From Ciona savignyi (Eukaryota > Chordata > Ascidiacea > Phlebobranchia > Cionidae), in contig CH002034.1 in NCBI GenBank assembly GCA_000149265.1, forward strand, positions 169,058 to 233,057: 64,000 nucleotides of DNA, in the 5' to 3' direction. A model generated the notes under the pieces. The model worked only from the letters and a program-made list of their open reading frames with translations, was not told the DNA's origin and searched no databases. Below are positions 53,459 to 64,000 of this stretch, piece by piece; positions within the stretch are counted from its first letter, which is position 1, and the number at the start of each line of letters is the position of its first letter. The translations under genes were made by a program, and so were the position numbers.

Positions 53459-53751
53459 TGTCCGGCCAGTTGGTCTGGTGGTTTAGTGCGGTGCCTTTTA
53501 GACAAAAGGTTGCAGGTGCGACACTGGTCGCTAGCTAGTGGGTTGTGTCTTTGGACAAGGCACTTAGCGGACATATCCTGTACACAGCGGATTAATGGGT
53601 TCTACCAAATTGAAGAAACGTGTGAATTATACACAGCACACCGAAACAGCTCCGGTAACCCGACGATGAACGCGAGATAATCTGACGATTGCTCGTGTGT
53701 TAACTTCCTTGGTTTTCCCATTCACAGGGATAAACATGGATATCCTATCCT
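53459..53751 (+). repeat. SINE copy in receptor unit 3
   Basis: Same position and order as in units 1 and 2. The B-box region is slightly altered (GGTGCGACACTGG). Confidence 0.92.
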
Positions 53752-54067
53752 AATCAGCCAGTTTCGATGTTATCACCTTCCGTCTCAACGAACAGCTCGT
53801 TGTCTTTTTCCACATATATTGTTACTACACAGTTCATATCACCTCGCGTCGGGTTAACGGAGCTATTGCAATGTGTTGTGTATTATTGAACTGTTCCTTC
53901 AGTTTTAGCTCACTAGGTTCGGTTATGCTTGTGCCTTGCCTGAGAAAAAAAACATTATAGTCACCGATTGGTTTCGAAATATTTCCCATTAATGAATTGT
54001 CGATCTTTTTTAGCGGCGTGCTAAAGAGTTAGGCTGCAGTTTTACATTTTCCTGCATTACTTTGGCA

Positions 54068-55104
54068 ATGGGGACCTCGACAACTGAAACTGCGGACAAC
54101 TACACGACGGAATCAATTCCAATTCAACTTTACGCGGAAACAATAGAATGGATTTTGGTTGAAGTTTTGTCGGTGTTTTTCACTGCCGCTTCGCTATACC
54201 TACTTGCAATGTGTTTTGTTTACAAAATAAAATCAAGACATTCTGGCGGCGAAGCAAAAACGGCGGAAACGGCGGAAAAATATCTACCATATCTACTCGG
54301 CATGACAATATTCCTAAACTTTGTCGGATTCCTAATAATTCAACTTCCAATGTTAATAACGATGGGCGACGGACGGATAATTTGTAACATTTACCGCATT
54401 GCAGCGACCTGGTGTTATAATTTAGGCCTCGCGACGGTGTATTTACTGCTTTGGATGCGAATACGGGTGTTGTATTCTACTACAGGATTTTACGGAATTT
54501 ACAGAGTAAGACGGTAGTAATTCTCAACTACATTGTTCTGCTGTTAGTGCTTGCAACTGCTGTTCAGCACAGCGTTCTATTCTCTATTGCTAGCAATGCA
54601 CGCTTCACCCGGGCTAAAATGTGCGTTAACTTTTTCGTCTCCACTGACATCCTTACAAATATCGTGTTCGTCTCGATTAGAAGCGCGTTTATCGTCATTG
54701 TCCTTGGCGCCCTGCTTGTATACCCATTATTGCGTCATAAAAACGTAATCAGCGCGCAAACAGCTAAAAGCGTGAGGTCACTTTCCCGAAGGGTTGTCTT
54801 CACAACCTGCATGTCCATTTTAACGTACATAATAGCACCAGTTATCGTTTTCAGTATTCGTCACAAAAACATCGTTGTACCGAATTTCATCTACAACATA
54901 ATGTTACTCGCAAAAGTGGTCATTGTAATATGCTCCTTCACGAATTGGAAAGTCAGACTTTTTCCCCTCTGCGCGTCGCCGGAAGGTGGCGATAGAGGTA
55001 GCGGGAGATCGTTTCCGGCGGGGACTGATATTCAAAAAGAAAACGGAATTGCGACTGTGTCGCACGGCGTTGTAAATGACGCCTACGAATTCACGCATCT
55101 TTGA
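54068..55104 (+). pseudogene. 7-TM receptor-like gene, copy 4, +2 frameshift
   Basis: The first about 137 codons match copy 2, with changes such as KIKSRHSGG and KTAETAEK. Two extra bases near 54477-54483 (TATTCTACTACAGG in place of TATTCACACAGG) shift the frame at the end of TM3. The second part, TM4 to the C-terminus, is fully open in the new frame to the stop at 55104. Apart from this one event the copy looks intact, so either a very recent pseudogene or a consensus error is possible. Confidence 0.82.
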
Positions 55105-55356
55105 ATCAAGTCGTTCCGCAGAAATAGTAACGTTTTTTGCGGCAATTCTAAAACACCGTGCAATTCCTTGGAAAAAGTTTTTCCCTCGTCATTTGTTCAC
55201 TACGGTTCCTATAACTTTGTTCGTTTTATTGGAAACTGTGTGCTTTTCTTTCATGCTTTACTGTACTGATATATGCGTTAACGAATATTAATTAAATGGT
55301 AAACAAATGAACTAAATGCTTTGGCAATATTATTAAATTGTTTATTTTTTTGTATT

Positions 55357-55650
55357 TGTCCGGCCAGTTGGTCTGGTGGTTTAGTGCGGCGCCTTTCAGA
55401 CAAAAGGTTGCAGGTGCGAAACTGGTCGCTAGCTAGTGGGTTGTGTTCTTTGGGCAAGGCACTTAGCGGACATATCCTGAACACAGCGGATTAATGGTTT
55501 CTACCAAATTGTAGAAACGTGTGAATTATACACAACACACCAAAACAGCTCCGGTAACCCGACGGTGGACGCGAGATAATCTGACGATTGCTCGTGTGTT
55601 AACTTCCTTGGTTTTCCCATTCACAGGGAAAAACATGGATATCCTATCCT
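55357..55650 (+). repeat. SINE copy in receptor unit 4
   Basis: Same position and order as in the other units. The tail reads AAAACATGGATATCCTATCC. Confidence 0.92.
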
Positions 55651-55961
55651 AATCAGCCAGTTTCGATGTTATCACCTTCCGTCTCAACGAACAGCTCGTT
55701 GTCTTTCTCCACATATATTGTTACTACACAGTTCATATCACCTCGCGTCGGGTTAACAGAGCTATTGCAGTGTGTTGTGTATGATTGAACCGCTCTTTTC
55801 AGTTTTAGTCCACTAGGTTCGGTTATGATTGTGCAGGAAAAAAAACTATTATAGGCACCGATTGGTTTCGAAACATTTCCCATTAATGAATTTTTGATAT
55901 TTTTTAGCTGCGTGTTAAAGGGTTAGGCTACAGTTTTACATTTTCCTGCATTACTTTGGCA

Positions 55962-56999
55962 ATGGGGACCTTGACAACTGAAACTGCGGAAAACTACACC
56001 ACGGAATCAATTGCAATTCAACTTTACGCGGAAACAGCGGAGTGGATTTTGGTCGAAGTTTTGTCGGTGTTTTTCACTGCCGCTTCTCTGTACCTTCTTG
56101 CAATGTGTTTTGTTTACGAAATAAAATCAAGACATTCTGGCGGGGAAGCAAAAACGGCGGGAACGGCGGAAAAATATCTACCATATCTACTCGGCATGAC
56201 AATATTCCTAAACTTTGTCGGATTCCTAATAATTCAACTTCCAATGTTAATAACGATGGGCGACGGACGGATAATTTGTAACATTTACCGCATTGCAGCG
56301 ACCTGGTGTTACAATTTAGGCCCTCGCGACGGTGTATTTACTACTTTGGATGCGAAATACGGGTGCTGTACTCACACCAGGATTTTACGGAATTTACAAA
56401 GTAAGACGGTGGTTGTTCTGAATTACATTGTTTTGCTGTTAGTGCTCGCAACTGCTGTTCAGCACAGCGTTCTATTCTCTATTGCCAGCAATGCACGCTT
56501 CACCCGGGCCAAAATGTGCGTTAACTTTTTCATCTCCACTGACATCCTTACAAATATCGTGTTCGTCTCGATTTCAAGTGCGTTAAGTGTCATTGTCCTT
56601 GGCGCCCTGCTTGTATACCCATTATTGCGTCATAAAAACGTAATCAGCGCGCAAACAGCTAAAAGCGTGAGGTCACTATCCCGAAGGGTTGTCTTCACAA
56701 CCTGCATGTCCATTTTAACGTACATCATAGCACCAGTTATCGTTTTCAGTATTCGTCACAAAAACATCGTCGTACCGAATTTCATCTACAACATAATGTT
56801 ACTCGCAAAAGTGGTCATTGTAATATGTTCCTTCACGAATTGGAAAGTCAGACTTTTTCCCCTCTGCGCGTCGCCGGAAGGTGGCGATAGAGGTAGCGGG
56901 AGATCGTTACCGGCGGGGACTGATATTCAAAATGGAAACGGAATTACGACTGTGTCGCACGGCGTTGTAAATGACGCCTACCAATTCACGCATCTTTGA
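55962..56999 (+). CDS. 7-TM receptor-like protein, copy 5, TM3 scrambled by three insertions
   Basis: The frame stays open for 345 residues, but three single-base insertions (C in the run at 56321-56323, A in 56355-56357, C at 56377-56378) together restore frame while replacing about 20 residues of TM3 with a hydrophilic stretch (GPRDGVFTTLDAKYG). Everything before and after matches copy 2. A receptor missing TM3 would not fold normally. All three insertions lengthen homopolymers, so sequence error is a serious alternative. Upstream and downstream elements match the other units, except that the following SINE is internally deleted. Confidence 0.75.
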   Translation: MGTLTTETAENYTTESIAIQLYAETAEWILVEVLSVFFTAASLYLLAMCFVYEIKSRHSGGEAKTAGTAEKYLPYLLGMTIFLNFVGFLIIQLPMLITMGDGRIICNIYRIAATWCYNLGPRDGVFTTLDAKYGCCTHTRILRNLQSKTVVVLNYIVLLLVLATAVQHSVLFSIASNARFTRAKMCVNFFISTDILTNIVFVSISSALSVIVLGALLVYPLLRHKNVISAQTAKSVRSLSRRVVFTTCMSILTYIIAPVIVFSIRHKNIVVPNFIYNIMLLAKVVIVICSFTNWKVRLFPLCASPEGGDRGSGRSLPAGTDIQNGNGITTVSHGVVNDAYQFTHL

Positions 57000-59900
57000 A
57001 TCAAGTCGTTCCGCAGAAATAGTAACGTTTTTTGCGGCAATTCTAAAACACCGAGCAATTCCTTGGAAAAAGTTTTTCCCACATCATTTGTTCACAACGG
57101 TTCCTATAACTTTGTTCGTTTTGCTGTCTCGTAAACTGTGTGATTTTTTTCATGCTTTACTGTACTGACATATGCGTTAACGAATATTAATTAAATAGTA
57201 AACAAATGAACTAAATGCTTTGGCAATATTATTAAATTGTTTATTTTTTTGTATTTGTCCGGCCAATTGGTCTGGTGGTTTAGTGCGGCGCCTTTCAGAC
57301 AAAAGGTTGCAGGTGCGAAACTGGTCGCTAGCTAGTGGGTTGTGTCCTTACGGTGGACGCGAGATAATCTGACGATTGCCCGTGTGTTAACCTTCTTGGT
57401 TTTCCCATTCACGGGGATAAACACGAATATTCTATCCTAATCAGCCAGTTTCGATGTTATCAACTTCCGTCTTAACGAACAGCTTGATGTATTTTCCACA
57501 TATATTGTATTCCCGGCCATTATCTGCACAATTAGGGGAACAGTCGTTACCCCAAATTTAGTTGTTAAGGTATGAAACTTGATATAATTGTTCGAACGGT
57601 TAGCTTAGTGGGTTAGTACGTGGCCTTAAAAGGGGTTGCAGGTTCGAAAACTGGTCGCTGGCTAGACGGTCGTGTAGCGGCTGCTTATTGAATATATAAT
57701 AATTTATTTCATTTATAATAACTTGGTGAACTTCACAAGGTAGACGGGTAGCGGTTTTACTTTATTATTGATATTTGACTCCGATAAGCGCAACGGTACA
57801 ATTAAAGTAATGCATAAGCATAACCGGCTACGTAGTTTTATAAATGGGGACGGGCTGTAGGGTACGTTAAGCGTAAACCCGCCCTGGAGGCCACAAGAGC
57901 CTAGGCTATACAGACTGTGGATTTGGAAACACAGTGCTGTATAAGCCTAGACATCTCTGTCTGTCTATCTGATGAAATGAAGTCTTTTGTATGCGATTTT
58001 GCAACCGAGGGAAAAAAGCGATGCAGAATATCTAAAAGACGCACTATAGATGATGTTTGCGCTTTATACAATAGATTATCTCCGCACGTTGAATTTAGAA
58101 GTTTTCTCGGTCGCGTTGATCGCATCGTGAATTTATACAACTGTTCGTCATTTAGAGATTCCTTTGTTCCTTGTAGTTTTCTTGGAACGATGTCGCCAAC
58201 AGCCAATTATGTCGGTACGACAGTCGTGACCCTGAGTGAACATTGACTAAACTCAGTGGATTAATGGCTTTCACCAAAAACACTACAATTGTTCTGGTAA
58301 ACCGACGGTGACCACGAGGTTATAACCCATGTGAACGCCTATTGCGTTTTCCATTTAAAAAAAATGACTAACGCATTTTTCAATAAGCGACACAGTCATT
58401 CAGTAATTCGGTATATTTATGGGTGTTGCAATTATGTTCATTCAAAAAAACATAACAACAACTTTTTCTCGATCTGAATATCACCGGCAGGTGGCGATAG
58501 ATATGCCGCAAAAGTTCTCACACTCTACTTTTTAAAGAGAGAAATGTAACTCGTCTTGTTTACGGTTAAACCGACCAATCTTTAGGCCTTAGTGCGTCGC
58601 CTTTCATCTGAAAGTATTTAGGATCGAAACTGGTCAGTTGTGTCCTATGGAAAACCGATCAACCATTTAGTGCGTAAGATTCTACCCGGAAAATCTTCGG
58701 ATCGTAACTGGTCAGCTGCAGTCAAACGACCACAGACCTACTGGCTTCCACAGCATACCGAAGATAATGGCATTTTTAATAAACACTATAGCCCATGCAC
58801 TGGGATAAATATTATTATCTCTACTTTGACCTAGTTTAGCGATAAAGTTATTGGAAACTGTGTAAGGCTCCAAGACTAAATCGGCCACATAGATATGTCC
58901 AGGTTGTAAAAACTGACACAAAATAACCAGAGTAATACCTATTTAATATAAACACGGAGTTTTAACACTTCGAGATAACCATAGTTTTTACTTTTAAAGA
59001 TAACCACAGTTTAACTCACTCAAAAAGATAACTCAAAACGCTGCTGGATATTAAATACAGACAACAGACGACAGGTTGTATTACGTCATAGTCTCTCTCA
59101 TTGTCGAGTTATTTCGTACTTTGTCCCAGAGGATTGTGGGACAGATGTACACTTGTGTTCCAGTGATGTTTATTGCAAGAACATACTAAACAGTGGTGTA
59201 TTTTGACAACTTAATCGACGCGTCGCGTTGAAGACCTAAAAGCAGTACGTTTTCGCACATACAATAAGTGAAATAATCAAATAACTTGGTAACTAGTGAA
59301 GAAAACACACGAAAAGACCACGGAAATCTAGCCAGCTTAACTGGCTTAAATAACGCCAAGGGAATAGGGATGGCGCGGCAATCATTAAATATTAATTCAA
59401 GAAACTACAAAACTAGGCAAGGAAGAGTGATTAGACCGATTGGGTAGTTTAAAACTTCGGTCCACTGGCAACCGCTAAACTAAGGTAAATCAGAATTCGG
59501 GATTAAAAAAACAGCAATAAAAAACAAAACTTACGATATTGGTTTTAAAGATAGCAGTATAAAAAAACAAGTGATAAATTGAAATTGCAATAATAAAAAA
59601 GAGTTCAATCTTTAATCATTTTTGCACATATATTGGCAATGAAATTAATATTTGCTGAATTGAATACAAAAATACTGCCGCACCTAAATCTGGTATTAGC
59701 ACAGACAAATGACAGTGTGACGTCATAAGGTAGAACTGAAGACGCGCGTAATCTTATGTACACAAATTTACAAGGGATATAACGATACTGTAGCTTTAAA
59801 ACGGGCACGTTGTATATGTTGGTTTTGGGCAATTGTGCTTACAAAAACATAACCCTTAATTCTATAAGTACTGGTACAAGCAATAATAATAATAATACTA

Positions 59901-60652
59901 TGAAATATTTAATGTCATTTGATTTAAAATTATGATTTTAAAGGTATTTTTAAGCAACCAAATTAGAAAAAAAAACATTATACCAATTTTAAATATACAT
60001 ACCAAAAGCATTATTTTTATAAACATTTCAGTTTTACATTTTTTCTAAAACAAAAATAGCATGATTTTATAAAGCTATTTGATAAAGTAAAGGCAATTTG
60101 ATTTCAATCATAATTACAAAAGCTAAGGTTTACATTATTAGGATTTGGATTAGGAGTTTGGCAGCTTTAATTAAGCTCATGTCTTGAGCACTAAAAACAT
60201 AATTCCCAAGAGACTGCTTAAGGTATAGTGTTACTGGAATTAAAAACTTTAGAACGAGTGCAGTTTGGCAGCTCACATACTAATGGCATGAAGTGATTTG
60301 GAAACCCTTATAAATGTATGTTTTTCGATTCTTATTGTTGTAGAGAAATATAATTGTACCAACATTAACATATTTTGGCTAAATACACATTTAAATATGC
60401 ATTTTAATGTTAACCATGTATTTTGTAAAGTGGATTTTGTTACATTTAATCATGGTTGTTGATCTTTAAAAAATAATTTGGGACTGATATGGCCCTAAAA
60501 GAAGGATATGCCCACTATTGTGACATGATTTAAATTTCCTTACTGGTTTAAATTTCCGTGCTTGTTACATAAAACGCAAAATAAAAGTGGCAGAGGCATA
60601 ATTACAACATTTGAAATAGATATTTACCTTTGAACTGCTAACTGAAAAATAT
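57000..60652. other. right flank of the array and intergenic
   Basis: It holds the 3' end of unit 5, a tRNA-like head at about 57598-57670 (GGTTAGCTTAGTGGGTTAGT and GGTTGCAGGTTCGAAAACTG) and a SINE head fragment at about 58565-58650. Open frames at 57917-58246 (plus) and 58206-57901 (minus) overlap each other and have no recognisable domain. From 58.9 to 60.6 kb it is AT-rich; its right end is probably the 3' UTR of the minus-strand gene. Confidence 0.5.
57256..57438 (+). repeat. SINE copy in receptor unit 5, internally deleted
   Basis: The head is intact (GTCCGGCCAATTGGTCTGG, GGTTGCAGGTGCGAAACTGG). The sequence then jumps from GTGGGTTGTGTCC to TACGGTGGACGCGAGATAAT, losing about 110 bp, and ends TATTCTATCCT. 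Confidence 0.9.
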
Positions 60653-61975
60653 CTAACTTGGTGAAACTATATTTTCAATTTTGTCTTCTAGAAAAACAAC
60701 CGGACGATCCTCTAATCGTTCCCATAAACTTTGCTTCTTTCCTTCACATTCACTCGACGAGGATTTCCGTAGATTGATGTGCGAAACTGGGACGCCGCTG
60801 TCCCTCCAATTGGCAGAATCACTTCTGTCAACTTCAGAGCTGGAACTGTGTGGAGCCGCTACACCTGTGGACGGCGTTTTCCTCAAATTGATTTTTGGGT
60901 TGGAAGACCTGTTTTCCGGGCTCTGGAGTGATTTATCGGGTTGAATTTCTTCTGTAGAGGTCGCTTCGCCGGTGAAATTATGGTTCGAAACATCAATGAA
61001 GGAATGCCGGAGCGGTTCATGGTAGATTTCGTCGAGTGGCACGAACCAAGCTCGCGGATGGCCGTGGACATCCACAGGTAACGACGATGAAACCCCGTTT
61101 GGTGTCAACGGACTCAGTAGATCTGAAGATTCGGAACAGGAAATCACGACTTCATGCGCAGGAAGCAACTCTTTGACTTCAGAAGCAGAATCCATGTCAT
61201 TTTCCTCCGAAATTTGAATATTTTCCAACTGTGAAAACGCAGTTCCATACGCCGCACCAGAATTCGCAGAATTTGGGGTGTTGGCTTCTAAAATGTTGTT
61301 TGTTGTTGCCCAGCTTAGAACACCTTGCTGTGATCCTGGGGATAGGGCTTGGTATGATTCTGTGGCTGTGTCGTTATCAGGGGAATGGTAGGTCGGAACA
61401 CTTTTCATGTACGGAGTCTCGTGTTTGAAACTCTGCCATTCGGAAGTTGTGATCGTGCTTTGAGGAGACGTGACCAGGGCCACGATCGTGTTGCATTTTC
61501 GGGAGCCATTTTCGCGCACTGTTGGCGTGCTTGTCATTAGTTTACCATGAGCAGCGAATGTTGCATTAGTGCAGTCTTTAGAGCTAGCAGCATGGTTGTT
61601 AAAATTGCGATTTTGAAGAATTTGGCCGTGTTTTACATCGGTTTGAGCCGCGTAAATGTCATGCCGTTTTTTAGCAGGTGATTCACCCTGGTTTAATCCA
61701 GTAATGGAAGTCGATTTGGAAATAAGCACGGTTTTTACAGAGTTCGTAGATTTGGCTTTACGGCCCTGACTTTTTCGAAGAAACTTGTAGCAAAAACACA
61801 GCAATAGACATAGCAGCAGTACGAGAATGCTGGAACACACAGCAAGAAGTATATAAAGCAGAATATTAGTATCCGAAGTCCACTGCCCACTTTCACCCAT
61901 AGTGTAGTTTACGGTGGTTACATCTTGTCGAAAATTGAAAGCAGACGACGTTAGTATTTTCCCATCGCCCGACAT
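60653..61975 (-). CDS. single-pass membrane protein, FAM171-like C-terminus
   Basis: 440 residues in one exon, ATG at 61975, stop TAG at 60653-60655. Residues about 1-37 are a short outer segment with an N-glycosylation sequon (NYT). Residues about 38-64 are strongly hydrophobic (ILLYILLAVCSSILVLLLCL), followed by a Cys/basic stop-transfer (CFCYKFLRKSQGRKAK), then about 370 Ser/Thr-rich, mostly disordered residues. Two conserved-looking blocks stand out: WFVPLDEIYHEPLRHSFIDV and the C-terminal SLWERLEDRPVVFLE. The latter resembles the SPWQKREERPL-type end of FAM171 family membrane proteins as I remember it; this is an unverified family suggestion. FAM171 proteins have a large ectodomain that is missing here. 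Either this is a shortened form, or the frame is the last exon of a longer gene with exons beyond 62 kb. Confidence 0.78.
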   Translation of the reverse strand: MSGDGKILTSSAFNFRQDVTTVNYTMGESGQWTSDTNILLYILLAVCSSILVLLLCLLLCFCYKFLRKSQGRKAKSTNSVKTVLISKSTSITGLNQGESPAKKRHDIYAAQTDVKHGQILQNRNFNNHAASSKDCTNATFAAHGKLMTSTPTVRENGSRKCNTIVALVTSPQSTITTSEWQSFKHETPYMKSVPTYHSPDNDTATESYQALSPGSQQGVLSWATTNNILEANTPNSANSGAAYGTAFSQLENIQISEENDMDSASEVKELLPAHEVVISCSESSDLLSPLTPNGVSSSLPVDVHGHPRAWFVPLDEIYHEPLRHSFIDVSNHNFTGEATSTEEIQPDKSLQSPENRSSNPKINLRKTPSTGVAAPHSSSSEVDRSDSANWRDSGVPVSHINLRKSSSSECEGKKQSLWERLEDRPVVFLEDKIENIVSPS

Positions 61976-61996
61976 AACCTCATAATCAATACTCAG

Positions 61997-62031
61997 TTAA
62001 TGCACAGTGAATGGATGCATTTATAACTTCT
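61997..62031 (-). promoter_or_regulatory. acceptor and 8-codon upstream ORF before the minus-strand gene
   Basis: On the minus strand CTATTTTCCAG ends at 62030 and looks like a good acceptor (cis or trans). The leader that would follow contains an ATG at 62020 and a stop at 61997 (7 residues), 21 nt before the main ATG. An upstream ORF in that place could dampen translation; this is inference. Confidence 0.4.
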
Positions 62032-62639
62032 GGAAAATAGTGGATTAAGATAAAACACAAGAACTAAACTCTAACAATATAGCCCTACACTACAATCAAT
62101 TGCATCAATAAATTGATCAATTATTTGAAAGTAAATATTATTTGAAAAATTCTGGATAGTACAGATAGTTTTAAATGGTATTTTATGTGTAGATTCCTTT
62201 GGTTAATATGTAACCAATGACCAGGGCTCACTAATGTACCTGTAAAAGATTTATTATATTAACCCAGAATGTGAATTCCATTATAACCCACAATTGGTTA
62301 TATTAACCTTCTTACATTTTGTACCTATAGTGGATTATAATGGATTACAGTTACAACAGAAGCCTTAAAATGCTTTAATAACCAATAAAATAAAATGTGA
62401 GTGAAAACGTTAATAAAAACCATTAATCTAAAAGAAAAATAAGTTGGGTTTATTTGCCAGTTACCTTTGTGCAATTTTAGGTTCAACACCAGCATTAACC
62501 CAACCCAATGCCATCCTTAACACTTGCATTAACCATTATAATTAAGGCTATTTTAGTTAGGGAAAATACTTTATCATAGTAATAAGAAAAAGCTAGTTTC
62601 AAGGGTAATTTAATTTAATTTAAATTATTCAATGACTAA

Positions 62640-62785
62640 GCTGCACACTGAAAAGGAATGTTAACCCTGCCCTAAACAGTAATCTCAACCCCAGAACTAA
62701 CCCTAACTTCGTCTTGATGCTTAAAACTAACTCTGCGTCCCTTATTTTAGAAGTTTTCCTCCTTTTAGTTTTTCACATGTCATAA
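62640..62785. repeat. decayed MITE copy
   Basis: It has GCTGCACACTGAAAAGGAA, TTAACCCTGCCCTAAACAG, ACCCCAGAACTAACCCTAAC and TCCTCCTTTTAGTTTTTCAC, in family order. The left end is gone. Confidence 0.6.
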
Positions 62786-63668
62786 ACTCTATCAGTATAA
62801 AACTCTCTGTTTGTTATTGCTGTTCTTGTAAACACCAGAATACAAGAAGCTCATATGGCATAAGTGTGGCATGTCAGTGGTATTATTAACCCAATTGAAT
62901 TTAACCTTCTAGTTAGGAATTTACAAGATAACCATAGTAGACAACGTAACGCAAGAATAATAACCTTGAGGTCACAATAGCATTTTAACAAATAATCCTA
63001 ATAACCAAAAAAAAAACTCATTGTTTTTAGTTTAACCCCAGGTTAATTACGAAAATGCTATCCTTAAATTTAAATAATGTTTTCACAATACTTAAGTTAA
63101 TATTTTACTATAAATGACAACAAAATGTCCATACACTACTTAACACCCTTCTACCAGTTGAAACAAAATGAAAATTATTACATAAATATTGAATTTTTTT
63201 TATACAAATATAGTAACACTGTTTTGACCTTTGTTGTTTTGCCGTATTATCCTGCCTCCCTAAACTTAAAATATGTGTGCTACTTTTTTTTAATGTAATG
63301 ATTCTAAACTAATTAAGGAGCAAAAAATAAACTAAAATCAGACCACCGTACCTTTAAGCACACGAGTTTACTAATTCCATTTCCAAATGCTAATCCCCTT
63401 TCAAGACCACCCTTTCACGCAATATAGATTTAACATTTCGTTTTAACACCAGATCAAATAACCTATGTTCGCAAAACACTAGAAAACAGAGGGAACAAAA
63501 ACATTTCACCGCAAAGAGAAAAAGTCCCCTTTTAAATTTTAAAAGATAACTTCAATGGGGACATCTTTTTAAATTTCTATCCGCGATTTAATTTTTTTCT
63601 TTATATTTTTTATACATCAATTTAATATTTATTTTGTAAAAGAGAAACCAAGGTATTTAAAGATATAC

Positions 63669-63960
63669 GTCCAACCGTTTAGTCTGGCGATTTAGTGCGA
63701 AGCCTTTCAACCGAAAGTTTTAGGTTCTGAACTGATCGCTACTAGGTGGGTTGTGTCCTTGGACAAAGCACTTAACGGACATTGCCTGAACCCAGCGGAT
63801 TAATTAATGGGTTCTACTTAATTAAAGGAACGAATCATACACAACACACTGCAATAGCTTCGATAACCCGACGGTGAGCGCGAGGTAATCTGGCGATTGG
63901 GCGTGTGATAACACCCTTGGTTTTCCCACCCACGGGGATAAACATGATTATCATACCCTA
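63669..63960 (+). repeat. SINE copy, full length
   Basis: Head CCAACCGTTTAGTCTGGCGA with TTTAGGTTCTGAACTGATCG. Body GCACTTAACGGACATTGCC, ACACAACACACTGCAATAGC and CCCGACGGTGAGCGCGAGGT. Tail GGGGATAAACATGATTATCA. Confidence 0.88.
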
Positions 63961-64000
63961 TACCTAACGTTTTTCAAAGCTTTTGAACTATTTGAAATCA

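Larger units (their letters stand above)
48127..57510 (+). repeat. five-unit tandem array of a 1.9-kb receptor cassette
   Basis: Unit starts, marked by CACAGTTCATATCACC, are at 48127, 50044, 51935, 53828 and 55727; the array ends near 57510 (TCCACATATATTGT). Unit lengths are 1917, 1891, 1893, 1899 and about 1784 bp. Each unit holds an antisense SINE remnant, a 7-TM gene, a short 3' UTR with GAATATTAATTAAATGG (a possible ATTAAA signal), a sense SINE, and a spacer with TCAGCCAGTTTCGATGTTAT. Copies are nearly identical over coding and noncoding parts, so the duplications are recent. Confidence 0.95.
61976..64000. other. noncoding right end
   Basis: Probably the promoter side or 5' intron of the minus-strand membrane protein gene. 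It is AT-rich with many TTAACC/GGTTAA words. It contains a decayed MITE (about 62640-62785) and a SINE (63669-63960). No exon with a recognisable domain was found on either strand. Confidence 0.5.

Noticed and set aside
54451-55104. Separate 217-residue 4-TM protein in receptor copy 4
   Set aside because: It is the downstream part of the receptor after the +2 shift; its apparent start lies within TM3 coding sequence read in another frame.
57901-58246. 109-residue plus and 101-residue minus overlapping frames
   Set aside because: They overlap on opposite strands, the longer starts at GTG, and neither shows a domain, signal peptide or splice context. Unsupported without transcript data.

Overview
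The window looks like nuclear DNA of a tunicate, most likely a Ciona species. It is AT-rich and intron-bearing, it holds chordate-type developmental genes, and it is full of tRNA-derived SINEs and small non-autonomous DNA transposons of the kind described from Ciona. The species call is inference; no homology search was run. A 100-N assembly gap lies inside one gene.

Layout, left to right. (1) 1484-7235, plus strand: the last eight coding exons of a transmembrane semaphorin, class 6-like (half of the sema domain, PSI, membrane segment, long cytoplasmic tail); the 5' exons lie outside the window. Several introns carry tandem copies of their own splice junctions. (2) 7236-23258: about 16 kb with no secure gene, apart from a GPCR-like or 2-TM open frame and a possible upstream exon near 17.8-18.1 kb and a 175-bp satellite. 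(3) 23260-29651, plus: a three-RRM protein of the A1CF/RBM46/RBM47 family with a C-terminal double-stranded RNA-binding-like domain, whose last intron is packed with tRNA-like repeats. (4) 29652-37233: repeats (8-bp-TSD MITEs, SINEs). (5) 37234-38352, plus: an intronless coding region for the LIM-domain-binding cofactor LDB/CLIM. (6) 38353-48126: repeats, including a 50-bp tandem array split by a 780-bp hAT-like element. (7) 48127-57510: five tandem 1.9-kb units, each with one single-exon 7-TM receptor-like gene between an antisense SINE remnant and a sense SINE; two copies are intact and three carry small insertions. (8) 60653-61975, minus: a single-pass membrane protein with a C-terminal motif reminiscent of FAM171. 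(9) 61976-64000: noncoding, with a degenerate MITE and a SINE.

The genes do not form one pathway. They are neighbours: an axon-guidance ligand or receptor, a post-transcriptional regulator, a transcriptional cofactor, a membrane protein, and a young lineage-specific receptor cluster. The most unusual parts are the receptor cassette array, the duplicated splice junctions of the semaphorin, the intronless LDB coding region and the cluster of antisense tRNA-like elements in the RBM intron.
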